This document shows positions 1 to 7,129 of a DNA stretch of 36,227 nt, in pieces. The DNA comes from Bhargavaea cecembensis. Lineage in GTDB: Bacteria > Bacillota > Bacilli > Bacillales_A > Planococcaceae. The position numbers and the translations under genes were made by a program. Location of the stretch: contig NZ_LN651373.1 of NCBI RefSeq assembly GCF_000826125.2, forward strand, positions 939,167 to 975,393, written 5' to 3'. Each line of letters starts with the position of its first letter. The first letter of the stretch is position 1. Under the pieces are notes generated by a model. That model worked only from the letters and a program-made list of their open reading frames with translations, searched no databases and was not told the DNA's origin.

Positions 1-75
1 GGCTCCATGTTCGTCCTCATCGTCATCCTGTTCATCCTGCTGATCATCGTCGGGAGAAGCTATTCCAATTGCTAA
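1..75 (+). CDS. YjcZ-type small sporulation protein, C-terminal part
   Basis: The frame is open from the window edge to TAA at 73-75 and gives the last 24 residues of a small hydrophobic protein. The visible part is almost one membrane segment (FVLIVILFILLIIVG) followed by a short tail ending in Cys. YjcZ-family sporulation proteins have a Gly/Tyr-rich head and a C-terminal segment of just this FxLIVxLFILLIIVG type, so the family call is fair from the tail alone. The head lies outside the window. The next gene, spoVIF, starts 12 bases later with its Shine-Dalgarno overlapping this stop codon, which suggests co-transcription late in sporulation (inference). Confidence 0.7.
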   Translation, partial: GSMFVLIVILFILLIIVGRSYSNC

Positions 76-87
76 GGAGGAAAACGG

Positions 88-345
88 ATGAACGAGTCGC
101 TTTTCCGGAAAATCGAAAATAAGACCGGTGTTGCGATGGATGAATTGTTCGCCCTTGCCAATGCGATCCAGCACGCCAACTTTCAGGATGAGCGGCAAGT
201 AAGAAAAATCATCCGGAAGGTCGGCAGGCTGGCGAAGAAAGATGTATCCAAGCAGCTTGAAGACCAGATTGCCGAATCGATCATGAAAAGCGGGAGCTCC
301 CTGAATGTCGGGGACATCCAGCGCATGATCGACAAAAAGGGCTGA
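88..345 (+). CDS. spoVIF: Stage VI sporulation protein F
   Basis: An 85-residue hydrophilic protein without membrane segments. Its sequence (LFRKIENKTGV near the N-terminus, QVRKIIRKVGRLAKK in the middle, IMKSGSSLNVGDIQRMI at the end) matches what I recall of SpoVIF (formerly YjcC). In B. subtilis this is a mother-cell protein needed for proper spore coat assembly. The start ATG at 88 has a strong AAGGAGG at 74-80. Both the upstream YjcZ-like fragment and this gene fit late mother-cell expression, but no SigK or GerE site is visible because the operon start lies outside the window. A hairpin at 350-388 ends the unit. Confidence 0.88.
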   Translation: MNESLFRKIENKTGVAMDELFALANAIQHANFQDERQVRKIIRKVGRLAKKDVSKQLEDQIAESIMKSGSSLNVGDIQRMIDKKG

Positions 346-349
346 ATCA

Positions 350-388
350 AAAAACTCGCAGAAGACTTTTCGTCTCCTGCGAGTTTTC
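350..388. terminator. Bidirectional terminator between spoVIF and yjcF
   Basis: A ten-base perfect stem (AAAACTCGCA at 351-360 with its complement at 378-387) is extended inward with one mismatch. A-rich and T-rich flanks on the two sides make it usable from both directions. It lies between convergent genes and should end both the spoVIF transcript and the minus-strand yjcHGF transcript. Confidence 0.85.
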
Positions 389-391
389 TAT

Positions 392-862
392 TTACTGCTC
401 CTCGGCTGTTGCGCGGTCGGCATGGCCGGCCGGTTCTAGCGACTTTTCCATCGCCCGGTGCGGGATGCCGGCGTCCAGGAACTCCGGCGACGTGACCGTA
501 TAGCCGATTTTCTTGTAAAAATCCTGCGCATGGGACTGGGCATTCAGCCGGATCTTGCTGAGGCCTGCACCGCGTGCATGTTCCTCGAGCATGACCATCA
601 TCCGCTGCCCCAGCCTCTGGCCCCGGTATTCGGGCAACACACACACCCGTTCCACCTTGCCCGTGCCTTCTCCGACATCCCGGATCCGGCCGGCGGCGAT
701 CGGCTGCTCGCCGTCATAGGCGATGAAGTGGACGGCCGTTTCATCCAGCTCATCCAGCTCGATATGGAGCGGCACTCTCTGCTCTTCGACGAAAACAGTG
801 CGCCGGACGGCGAAGGCATCCTCCCGCTCCCGGTCGGTCGATGCCAGCTTCAGGCGGACCAA
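392..862 (-). CDS. yjcF: GNAT family N-acetyltransferase, YjcF type
   Basis: A 156-residue single-domain GNAT protein. The acetyl-CoA-binding stretch is visible as VERVCVLPEYRGQRLGQRMM (about residues 70-89, with the R/Q-x-x-G-x-G/A loop), followed by the C-terminal NAQSHAQDFYKKIGY and FLDAGIPH segments typical of the YjcF/ElaA-like group. The substrate is unknown. The only usable start is TTG at 862, with GGGAG about 11 bases upstream; no in-frame ATG or GTG precedes the conserved domain. It is the last gene of yjcH-yjcG-yjcF, starting 3 bases after the yjcG stop, so translational coupling is likely. The 20-odd C-terminal residues after the conserved domain are Ala/Glu-rich and look like a tail. 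Confidence 0.85.
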   Translation of the reverse strand: MVRLKLASTDREREDAFAVRRTVFVEEQRVPLHIELDELDETAVHFIAYDGEQPIAAGRIRDVGEGTGKVERVCVLPEYRGQRLGQRMMVMLEEHARGAGLSKIRLNAQSHAQDFYKKIGYTVTSPEFLDAGIPHRAMEKSLEPAGHADRATAEEQ

Positions 863-865
863 CGC

Positions 866-1381
866 TTACTCATCTCCCGAAAGAGTGAAGGTTTCGTAGG
901 CGGACCACATGCCGTTCTCGAGCTGGTAGAGAAGGTGGACGCGGTCGATCGTTTCGGTATGCTCCATCCCGGCCATCTTGATCTGCCCGATGATGTCATC
1001 GTGTTCGCCTGAAGACATCTTCTGTGCAATCGTGATGTGCGGCACATACTGATGCTTGGAATCTTCCTTGATGAAGTCGAGGTCGAGTGCCTCACGGAGT
1101 GCGAGGATCCCTTCGTTCGGCTCGACTTTATAGTAGATCGCGTTCGTGACCGGGGCGAATGTGCTCACCTTCGTCACATTCAGTTCAAACGGCTTGTGTT
1201 TCGCCGCGACTTTGAGGAGTTCATCCGATGCTTCCTTCATGGACTTATTCTCGATCTCGAAAGGTCCGAGAATCGTCATATGCGGCGGAATAAGCGCGTA
1301 GTGTGGATCATAGCGCTTCCGGTAGGCGTTGGCCTGATCCTGCAGTTCTCTTGATGGAAATGCGACGATGCCGTATTTCAT
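866..1381 (-). CDS. yjcG: YjcG family 2H phosphoesterase (2'-5' RNA ligase-like)
   Basis: A 171-residue protein with the two H-x-T/S-x motifs of the 2H phosphoesterase superfamily: HMTI at residues 34-37 and HITI at 115-118. Its length and sequence match B. subtilis YjcG. Members act on 2'-5' or cyclic phosphodiester bonds; the physiological substrate of YjcG is not known to me. The reading frame extends nine codons further upstream, but I place the start at ATG 1381 because GGGAGG lies seven bases upstream. It is the middle gene of the minus-strand yjcH-yjcG-yjcF operon, 66 bases after yjcH. Confidence 0.88.
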   Translation of the reverse strand: MKYGIVAFPSRELQDQANAYRKRYDPHYALIPPHMTILGPFEIENKSMKEASDELLKVAAKHKPFELNVTKVSTFAPVTNAIYYKVEPNEGILALREALDLDFIKEDSKHQYVPHITIAQKMSSGEHDDIIGQIKMAGMEHTETIDRVHLLYQLENGMWSAYETFTLSGDE

Positions 1382-1447
1382 GCGATAACCTCCCTGTGAT
1401 GTTTTCACTATTAAGAATATCAGAAAGCGGCCGGATAGTGTACCCGA

Positions 1448-2170
1448 TCACTTTCCGAAAGCGAACCGGATGGCCCGGTCCATGTCCTGTTGCCAATACT
1501 TCCAGGTGTGCTCTCCGCTAAATTCTTCATAGAACGAGGAAAACCCTTTTTTCTCGATCACTTTCCTCAATTCCCGGTTCGGCGTGAGGAAATCCCGGAC
1601 GCCGTCAACAGTGGTTTTCACTTCAGTTTCGCCTGTTCCGATCACCTGGTAGATGTCGAAACAGGTCGGATCCGCAACATTTTCGACGGCCGCCAGCACC
1701 GAATCGTCCACGTACGGCGAGTGGCAGACGGCCTTCCCGAAAGTGTGCGGATATTTGCAGGCGGTCACGAGGGAGACGGTCGCGGCAAGGGAATCGCCGA
1801 TGAGCGCCCGGCCGGCACCGACCTGGTATGTCGGAAATTCCGCATCGATGAACGGGACGAGCTCATGGGCGAGGAAACGGATGTAGTCGCTGTTCCGGTC
1901 CCCCTCTGGATGATACATCCGGCGGCGTTCGCTGACGCTTTTATACGGGACGCCGACGACGATGGTCCGGTCGATGGCATCCTCTTCCCGCAGCCGCTCA
2001 AGAAGCCGCGGAAGGCGTCCGAACTGGAAGTAGTCCTTGCCGTCGGAAGCGATCAGGACGGAATATTTGTAGAGCGGGGTATACTGTTCGGGCAGGTAGA
2101 CGAGCAGTTCCATCTCTTCCCCGAGCGCCTTGCTGTATAAAGTCAATTCATTGATGCGTCCATTTTTCAA
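1448..2170 (-). CDS. yjcH: YjcH family alpha/beta-hydrolase (esterase)
   Basis: A 240-residue esterase of the Esterase-D/enterochelin esterase fold. Visible parts are VLIASDGKDYF near the N-terminus, the nucleophile-elbow-like segment GDSLAA, and a late GEHTWKYW that supplies a candidate catalytic His. The frame stays open far upstream (to 2881) but that part is antisense to the PgpA-like gene and is not protein. TTG at 2170 is preceded by GAGGAGG with eight bases of spacing and gives the same 240-residue length as B. subtilis YjcH. It is first of the yjcHGF operon. The natural substrate is unknown. Confidence 0.87.
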   Translation of the reverse strand: MKNGRINELTLYSKALGEEMELLVYLPEQYTPLYKYSVLIASDGKDYFQFGRLPRLLERLREEDAIDRTIVVGVPYKSVSERRRMYHPEGDRNSDYIRFLAHELVPFIDAEFPTYQVGAGRALIGDSLAATVSLVTACKYPHTFGKAVCHSPYVDDSVLAAVENVADPTCFDIYQVIGTGETEVKTTVDGVRDFLTPNRELRKVIEKKGFSSFYEEFSGEHTWKYWQQDMDRAIRFAFGK

Positions 2171-2207
2171 AATGAGGACCTCCTCGTAAATCATTGGCTG
2201 TATCCGA

Positions 2208-2238
2208 ATTGTAGCACAACGGTCTGTATGGTTATAAT
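2208..2238 (+). promoter_or_regulatory. Overlapping divergent promoters (yutG-like gene and yjcHGF)
   Basis: On the plus strand TTGTAG (2209-2214) is followed after 18 bases by a consensus TATAAT (2233-2238), reading toward the PgpA-like gene. On the minus strand a -10-like TACAAT occupies 2213-2208, overlapping that -35 box, and reads toward yjcH; its -35 is poor. The two polymerases would compete for the same DNA. Confidence 0.6.
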
Positions 2239-2273
2239 GTGGGCATCCGTTCTTAAACGAAAGGGGAATCATC

Positions 2274-2858
2274 ATGTTTGATAAAACAAAGGTCGTTCCA
2301 TCCGATGTGGTCACGAAAGCAGCGAAGGAAGCACTTGAACGCCGCGGAGTCACGATAGAAGCGATCGCGAAGATCGTATATGAAATGCAGGCGCCGTACA
2401 ACGACGGGCTGGAGCTGGCCCATTGCACGGAATCGGTCGAAAGCGTACTGAAAAAGCGGGAAGTCCAGCACGCGCTCCTCGTCGGCATCGAACTCGATGT
2501 GCTGGCCGAAAAGAACATGCTGTCCGAGCCGCTGCAGCAGATCGTCACATCCGATGAAGGCCTGTTCGGCGTCGATGAAACGATCGCGCTCGGTGCCGTC
2601 TTCACGTACGGCAGCATCGCCGTCACGACGTTCGGCCACCTCGACAAAAACAAAATCGGCGTGATCAATGACCTGGACACGAAAAAAGGGATCGGTGTGC
2701 ATACGTTCCTGGATGACCTCGTCGCAAGTGTTGCCGCCTGTGCCTCGTCCCGGATTGCGCACCGGACCCGTGACCTGGAAGAGCAGGGTGAAACATTCCG
2801 GAGCATCCCGCCTGAAGAGACGGCGCCCGAAACGGACATCGACGGAGCCAAATACTGA
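2274..2858 (+). CDS. Phosphatidylglycerophosphatase A family protein (YutG-like)
   Basis: A 194-residue protein of the PgpA/YutG family. Recognisable segments are RRGVTIEAIAKIVYEMQ near residues 24-40, EVQHALLVGIELDVLAE (about 63-79), GVDETIALG, VTTFGHLDKNKIG, and the conserved VHTFLDDLVASVAACASSR near 142-160. PgpA enzymes remove phosphate from phosphatidylglycerophosphate, but the Bacillus paralogue YutG lacks the long membrane portion and its substrate is not established, so a phospholipid role is inference. About 35 residues after the conserved core are acidic and poorly conserved. ATG at 2274 follows AAAGGGG with suitable spacing. The gene is probably monocistronic from the promoter at 2209-2238. 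Confidence 0.8.
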   Translation: MFDKTKVVPSDVVTKAAKEALERRGVTIEAIAKIVYEMQAPYNDGLELAHCTESVESVLKKREVQHALLVGIELDVLAEKNMLSEPLQQIVTSDEGLFGVDETIALGAVFTYGSIAVTTFGHLDKNKIGVINDLDTKKGIGVHTFLDDLVASVAACASSRIAHRTRDLEEQGETFRSIPPEETAPETDIDGAKY

Positions 2859-2874
2859 CTGTTTTCAAAAAACA

Positions 2875-2905
2875 TTGACACTTGGGTGAATAGTCATGGT
2901 AGAAT
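2875..2905 (+). promoter_or_regulatory. SigA promoter of the TRAP transporter operon
   Basis: TTGACA (2875-2880, perfect -35) is followed by TAGAAT (2900-2905) with a rather long 19-base spacer. It lies 48 bases upstream of the lipoprotein start. A candidate CcpA site immediately follows the -10. Confidence 0.65.
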
Positions 2906-2908
2906 AGG

Positions 2909-2922
2909 AGGAAGCGTTTGCA
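2909..2922 (+). promoter_or_regulatory. Candidate cre (CcpA) operator
   Basis: AGGAAGCGTTTGCA agrees with the cre consensus TGWAARCGYTWNCW at 12 of 14 positions by eye, including the central AAGCG core. It sits directly downstream of the -10 box, about +4 to +17, where bound CcpA would repress by blocking initiation or elongation. The identification is by pattern only. Confidence 0.5.
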
Positions 2923-2952
2923 AAACAATAGAGAAAAGGGGAGAATCAATCG

Positions 2953-3963
2953 ATGAAAAAACGATTCCGCTTCCTCGCCATCCTTGGCATCCTGGCTCTC
3001 TTCGCATTGGCGGCCTGCGGCAGCAGCGGCGGCGACGACAACAATGCGGGCGGAGACACAGGCGGCGACGACAAAGGCAAAACTGAAAGCGAACCCAAGT
3101 TCCTCAGTATTCTGACAGGCGGAACGCAGGGGACTTACTACCCGCTCGGCGGTTCGTTTGCCGAGTTCATCACGGATGAAACCGGCATCAAGACGACGGC
3201 TGAGAGCTCCCAGGCATCCGCTGCCAACATGACCGCGCTTGCGGACGGCACGGCGGAGATCGCCTTCGTCCAGACGGACATCGCTTACTATGCGAACAAA
3301 GGCGAGCTCATGTTTGACGGAGATGCGATCGACACGGTCTCCGCGCTCGGATCGCTCTACCCGGAGACGATCCAGCTCGTTACAACCGAGAAATCCGGCA
3401 TCAAGACATTTGACGACCTGAAGGGCAAGAAAGTATCCGTAGGGGCTCCGGGCTCCGGCACATACGCAAACGCCGAGCAGCTTCTCGAGATCCACGGACT
3501 TTCCCTCAAAGACGACATCAAGGCGCAGAACCTTGACTTCGGCGAATCCCAGGAAAGCCTTCAGTCCGGCCAGATCGATGCGGCATTCATCACTTCCGGA
3601 ACGCCGACGGGCGCGGTTGAGGCCCTCAACGCGGTTGCAAAGGTCAACATCGTCCCTGTCGAAGACGACAAGGCCGATGAGCTGATCGAGAAGTACCCTT
3701 ACTACGCGAAAGACACGATCGAAGAAGGCACATACGGACTCGAGCAGGATGTACCGACTGTTTCGGTCGGCGCGATGCTCGTCATCCAGAACGACCTTTC
3801 GGAAGACGTCGTCTACGACATCACGAAGGCGATCTACGAGAACACGGACAAGATCACACACGCCAAAGGCCAGCTCATCAGTGCAGAGAAGGGCCTTGAC
3901 GGCATCGGGATTCCGGTCCACCCGGGCGCCCAGCGCTATTTTGATGAAGTAAACGGCAAGTGA
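2953..3963 (+). CDS. TAXI family TRAP transporter substrate-binding lipoprotein
   Basis: A 336-residue exported binding protein. The signal peptide (MKKRFRF then a hydrophobic core) ends in a lipobox LAAC with the lipid-attachment Cys at residue 22, followed by a Gly/Asp-rich linker. The mature part begins FLSILTGGTQGTYYPLGG, the TAXI family signature, and carries MTALADGTAEIAFVQTDIAYYA, LKGKKVSVGAPGSGTYANAE and a C-terminal HPGAQRYFDE. It delivers a ligand, in this family often glutamate or a dicarboxylate (not determinable here), to the fused TRAP permease two genes downstream. AAAAGGGGAG precedes ATG at 2953. A stable hairpin separates it from the next genes and probably keeps the binding protein in excess. 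Confidence 0.92.
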   Translation: MKKRFRFLAILGILALFALAACGSSGGDDNNAGGDTGGDDKGKTESEPKFLSILTGGTQGTYYPLGGSFAEFITDETGIKTTAESSQASAANMTALADGTAEIAFVQTDIAYYANKGELMFDGDAIDTVSALGSLYPETIQLVTTEKSGIKTFDDLKGKKVSVGAPGSGTYANAEQLLEIHGLSLKDDIKAQNLDFGESQESLQSGQIDAAFITSGTPTGAVEALNAVAKVNIVPVEDDKADELIEKYPYYAKDTIEEGTYGLEQDVPTVSVGAMLVIQNDLSEDVVYDITKAIYENTDKITHAKGQLISAEKGLDGIGIPVHPGAQRYFDEVNGK

Positions 3964-3985
3964 TCCAGCGCCGTCAACAGGAAGT

Positions 3986-4020
3986 GGAGCGATGAAGCCG
4001 TGCTTCGTCGCTTCATTTCT
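3986..4020 (+). other. Intra-operon hairpin after the binding-protein gene
   Basis: A 13-base-pair stem with wobbles pairs GGAGCGATGAAGC (3986-3998) with GCTTCGTCGCTTC (4002-4014) across a three-base loop. The sequence after it (ATTTCTCTTT) is only moderately T-rich. It is best read as a partial terminator or 3'-end stabiliser that sets expression of the binding protein above the permease. Confidence 0.55.
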
Positions 4021-4055
4021 CTTTGTGCGGAGACTGAACCGGGAGGGGAGGCTCC

Positions 4056-4568
4056 ATGCGGAAATTCGCTCTGGCGGCCGGTGCGGGCATTCTGCTCCTT
4101 TGTTTCCTGCTGCTGCCCGTCTTCACGGCGTTCACTTTCACGGAAACGAGGACGGAGCATCCGGCCGTCCACTACATACGCAAGACCGGCGAAGACCGGT
4201 TCGCCATCCGGTACACCCATTCCATCCATCTGACCGATGTGCTGGAATCGTACAGGGTGACCGGGGACGGACGGATCCGGCTTCTCCGGATGGAGTATGA
4301 AGACCTGGCGATCGGATTGCCGGGCCACGCCGAAGCGGGGGAGACATTCACCGAACGCGACGGCAAATACATCCTGGAATATGAAGACAAGACATTGGAC
4401 TCGTTTAACTTGTTCGTGGCCGACATCGATGCGGATCTCGAATTCCGCTACGACGGCCGCAGACACGACTTGAAAAAAGAATTGGAGCGGGGAGCTTCTT
4501 ATTTATTTGAAGTGAAGAGGCTGTCCCTGCTCGGCATGCTGAAAGGAGTGAACATGAATGGCGGATAA
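4056..4568 (+). CDS. DUF1850 domain protein of the TRAP operon
   Basis: A 170-residue protein with one N-terminal hydrophobic segment (about residues 5-27, a membrane anchor or signal peptide) and a DUF1850-type body. The recognisable motif is RYTHSIHLTDVLESY near residues 49-63, then MEYEDLAIGLPG near 79-90. DUF1850 genes commonly sit between TAXI binding proteins and fused 4TM/12TM TRAP permeases, exactly as here; their molecular role is unknown, and an accessory role in transport is inference. GGGAGGGGAGG precedes ATG 4056. The last codons overlap the permease start by 11 bases, so the two are translationally coupled. Confidence 0.82.
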   Translation: MRKFALAAGAGILLLCFLLLPVFTAFTFTETRTEHPAVHYIRKTGEDRFAIRYTHSIHLTDVLESYRVTGDGRIRLLRMEYEDLAIGLPGHAEAGETFTERDGKYILEYEDKTLDSFNLFVADIDADLEFRYDGRRHDLKKELERGASYLFEVKRLSLLGMLKGVNMNGG

Positions 4569-6573
4569 CAAAGAGCCGGTGAAAGGACCGGGGGAGGGCC
4601 AGCTCTCCGAAGAAGAACAACAGGAACTGCTGAAGAAGTATGACCCGGAGGCCAACACCCGGGACCTCGGCGGCATCATGAAGAAAGTCGTGTTCTTCGG
4701 CCTGCTCGCCTTCTCGCTGTTCCAGCTGTATACGGCGATTTTCGGCCAGTACACGGCCTATATCCAGCGCTCCATCCACCTCGGATTTGCGCTCTCGCTC
4801 ATTTTCCTGCTGTTCCCGTTCCGGAGGAAATCACCGAAGAAGGGCAAAGTGCCGTTTTATGACATGATCCTGGCGCTGCTGTCGGTGGGCGTCGGCCTGT
4901 ATTGGCCGCTGAATTACGGAGACCTCGTTCTCCGGGTCGGCCGGATGACGGAACTGGATATGGTCGTCGCCATCATTGCCGTGCTGCTCACGCTTGAAGC
5001 TGCAAGGCGGGCGGTCGGCCTGCCGATCACCATCATCTCGGTCGCGTTTCTTGTGTATGCGTTCTTCGGCCCGTACTTCCCCGGATTCCTCGCACACCGG
5101 GGACAGGACCTGTCGGCGCTCAGTCAGCTGATGTTCTTTACGACGGACGGGATACTCGGAACGCCGATCAGCGTATCCGCCACGTTCATCTTCGTGTTCC
5201 TGCTGTTCGGGGCGTTCCTCGTCAAGACCGGCGTCGGCCAGTATTTCAATGACTTGGCCGTGGCGCTTGCAGGCAAGCTGACGGGCGGTCCGGCAAAGGT
5301 CGCCATCTTCTCGAGCGCGCTTCAGGGGACGATCTCGGGAAGCTCGGTCGCTAACGTCGTTACATCGGGATCCTACACGATCCCGATGATGAAAAAACTC
5401 GGCTACCGGCGGGAATTCGCGGGTGCGGTCGAAGCGGCTGCGTCCACCGGCGGCCAGCTCATGCCGCCGATCATGGGGGCCGCCGCGTTCCTCATGGTCG
5501 AGTTCATCGGCGGAATCACTTACTGGGAGATCGCTAAGGCGGCAGCCATCCCGGCGCTCCTGTACTTCGCCGGCATCTGGATCATGACCCATTTCGAAGC
5601 GAAGCGGATCGGCCTGTCCGGCCTGTCGGACGACGAAATGCCGGACCGGCGCGAAGTGTTCAAGAAAATTTACCTGCTTCTCCCGATCGTCGGGATCATC
5701 GTGTTCCTTCTGATCGGCATTCCGACGATGCAGGCGGCACTCTGGGGCATCGTCCTCACCGTCGTCGTCAGCGCATTCGACAAGGAGACCCGCCTCGGCT
5801 TCATGGACATGATCAACGCACTCGTCGACGGGGCGCGGACGGCCCTCGCCGTCGCTGCAGCGACCGCCTGTGCGGGGATCATCGTCGGGGTCGTCGTGAA
5901 GACCGGCCTCGGCCTCAGCCTGGCAAACGGCCTCATCTCCGCTTCCGGCGGCCACCTCATCCTGACCCTGTTCTTCACGATGCTGGCGGCCATCGTGCTC
6001 GGCATGGGCTCGCCAACAACGGCGAACTATGTCATCACGTCGACGATCGCCGCGCCGGCGGTCATCACGCTCCTCATGCTCGGTGAGCCGGCGGGCGCGG
6101 CCGTTCCGGTCGTCGTCGCGCTTTCTGCACACTTGTTCGTCTTCTACTTCGGTATCATCGCGGACATCACGCCGCCGGTCGCCCTCGCAGCGTTCGCGGC
6201 ATCCGGCATTTCCGGCGGTGACCCGATCAAGACGGGCGTCAACGCGGCGAAGCTCGCGATTGCCGCGTTCATCATCCCGTATATGTTCGTCTACAACCCG
6301 GCCATGCTCATGATCGATGCGAGCATCCTGGAAATCGTCTGGGTGACCGCCACCGCCCTCGCCGGCATGCTCGCCATCGGAGCCGGATTCGTCGGCTTCT
6401 GGTACCGCAAGCTGAACTGGCTCGAGCGGCTCGGCGCCCTCGCAGCGGGCATCATGCTCATCTTCCCTGAGAACATGACCGACATCATCGGCATCGCTCT
6501 CTTCGTCATCCTGCTCGCCATCCAGTTGATGACCAAAAACAAAGGCGGCAAAGGAAAAGTGGCCACCGCCTGA
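4558..6573 (+). CDS. TRAP transporter fused permease (4TM/12TM)
   Basis: A 671-residue integral membrane protein in which the small (DctQ-like) and large (DctM-like) TRAP subunits are fused, the form used with TAXI binding proteins. After an acidic cytoplasmic head of about 40 residues come many hydrophobic segments. DctM hallmarks are visible: GTISGSSVANVVTSGSYTIP, AASTGGQLMPPIMGAAAFLM and, in the second half, LGMGSPTTANYVI and ADITPPVALAAFAASGI. It should couple ligand uptake to a Na+ or H+ gradient. AAAGGAG (4542-4548) serves ATG 4558; the gene overlaps the DUF1850 gene by 11 bases. A strong terminator follows. Confidence 0.93.
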   Translation: MADNKEPVKGPGEGQLSEEEQQELLKKYDPEANTRDLGGIMKKVVFFGLLAFSLFQLYTAIFGQYTAYIQRSIHLGFALSLIFLLFPFRRKSPKKGKVPFYDMILALLSVGVGLYWPLNYGDLVLRVGRMTELDMVVAIIAVLLTLEAARRAVGLPITIISVAFLVYAFFGPYFPGFLAHRGQDLSALSQLMFFTTDGILGTPISVSATFIFVFLLFGAFLVKTGVGQYFNDLAVALAGKLTGGPAKVAIFSSALQGTISGSSVANVVTSGSYTIPMMKKLGYRREFAGAVEAAASTGGQLMPPIMGAAAFLMVEFIGGITYWEIAKAAAIPALLYFAGIWIMTHFEAKRIGLSGLSDDEMPDRREVFKKIYLLLPIVGIIVFLLIGIPTMQAALWGIVLTVVVSAFDKETRLGFMDMINALVDGARTALAVAAATACAGIIVGVVVKTGLGLSLANGLISASGGHLILTLFFTMLAAIVLGMGSPTTANYVITSTIAAPAVITLLMLGEPAGAAVPVVVALSAHLFVFYFGIIADITPPVALAAFAASGISGGDPIKTGVNAAKLAIAAFIIPYMFVYNPAMLMIDASILEIVWVTATALAGMLAIGAGFVGFWYRKLNWLERLGALAAGIMLIFPENMTDIIGIALFVILLAIQLMTKNKGGKGKVATA

Positions 6574-6579
6574 ATAGAG

Positions 6580-6618
6580 AAATCCCCGGCAGAGCAGAAG
6601 CTCTCCGGGGATTTTTTT
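6580..6618 (+). terminator. Terminator of the TRAP operon
   Basis: A long hairpin: AATCCCCGG (6581-6589) and AGAGC (6591-6595) pair with GCTCT and CCGGGGATT (6600-6613), with one bulged base, followed by a run of T. Confidence 0.92.
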
Positions 6619-6640
6619 CGTCAAAGGGGAGGAGAAGATC

Positions 6641-6724
6641 GAAGTGGAAGAGTTGGGTCGCGAAGTGGAAGAGTTGCATCGCGAAGTGGAAGAGTTGGGC
6701 CACGAGATGGAAGAGTTCAACATC
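6641..6724 (+). repeat. Four-copy 21-bp tandem repeat
   Basis: Four consecutive 21-base units, each starting GARRTGGAAGAGTT, occupy 6641-6661, 6662-6682, 6683-6703 and 6704-6724. Units 1-3 share 15 leading bases and differ only in the last six; unit 4 is more divergent. Because 21 is a multiple of three, the plus strand reads as a heptad-like EVEELxR series, but that frame runs through the tRNA promoter and is probably not a gene. It lies between the TRAP terminator and the tRNA-Val promoter. Confidence 0.9.
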
Positions 6725-6770
6725 GCCAGCAGGAAAATCGCACTCTCCAAAAACTTTTTTAAAATACCTG

Positions 6771-6799
6771 TTGACTTTATACCTGAAGCCCTTTATTAT
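6771..6799 (+). promoter_or_regulatory. SigA promoter of tRNA-Val
   Basis: TTGACT (6771-6776), a 17-base spacer and TATTAT (6794-6799) form a near-consensus promoter 49 bases upstream of the mature tRNA 5' end, within an AT-rich stretch typical of stable RNA promoters. Confidence 0.85.
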
Positions 6800-6847
6800 A
6801 GTAAATGTGCTTGAGAGAGAAACACGCCAAGCCAACATCCCAGATTT

Positions 6848-6920
6848 GATTCCGTAGCTCAGCTGGGAGAGCGCTACCTTGACAGGGTAGAGGTCGCTGG
6901 TTCGAGCCCAGTCGGAATCA
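6848..6920 (+). tRNA. tRNA-Val (anticodon GAC)
   Basis: A complete 73-base cloverleaf. The acceptor stem GATTCCG (6848-6854) pairs with CGGAATC (6913-6919) and the discriminator is A (6920). The D-arm has AGCTCAGCTGGGAGAGC; the anticodon stem CTACC/GGTAG encloses the loop TTGACAG with anticodon GAC; the T-arm is CTGGTTCGAGCCCAG. CCA is not encoded. It appears to be a single tRNA unit with its own promoter and a downstream terminator. Confidence 0.97.
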
Positions 6921-6927
6921 TCATAGA

Positions 6928-6986
6928 AACCCTTGATGTATAAGGGTTTGAGAAGAACGCCACTTCATTACGAGGTGGCGTTTTTG
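6928..6986 (+). terminator. Terminator region of the tRNA-Val unit
   Basis: A first hairpin, AAACCCTT (from 6928) with AAGGGTTT (to about 6949), is followed by a typical intrinsic terminator: AACGCCAC (6956-6963) pairs with GTGGCGTT (6975-6982), then a T run. Confidence 0.85.
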
Positions 6987-7129
6987 CTTTCTTGGGGAGA
7001 AGTTGGGGCAAATGGATTTAATACGGAATGATAATAGGCGGAGACCATTGGTGTGATAACCTCGCCACAGGAACCCCTTCATTGGAGGATCGATCAAGTC
7101 TGATATTATTAGAGAGAAAGAGTGATTAG

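Noticed and set aside
2171-2881. N-terminal extension of the yjcH frame to 477 codons
   Set aside because: It runs antisense through the PgpA-like gene, has low-complexity Ser-rich content, and the ribosome site before TTG 2170 gives the normal family length.
2665-3921. 418-codon minus-strand ORF opposite the TAXI lipoprotein gene
   Set aside because: Overlaps the well-supported lipoprotein gene and its promoter; composition fits an antisense shadow.
4831-6750. 639-codon minus-strand ORF opposite the TRAP permease
   Set aside because: The product is almost only Asp, Glu, Arg and His, typical of the antisense of a GC-rich membrane protein gene, and its frame follows the codon positions of the real gene.
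6644-6813. Plus-strand ORF reading EVEELxR heptads through the 21-bp repeat
   Set aside because: It continues through the -35 and -10 boxes of the tRNA promoter, the C-terminal part has no pattern, and the only start is a GTG. The period of 21 bases explains the open frame. The opposite strand frame overlaps the TRAP permease end and was rejected as well.
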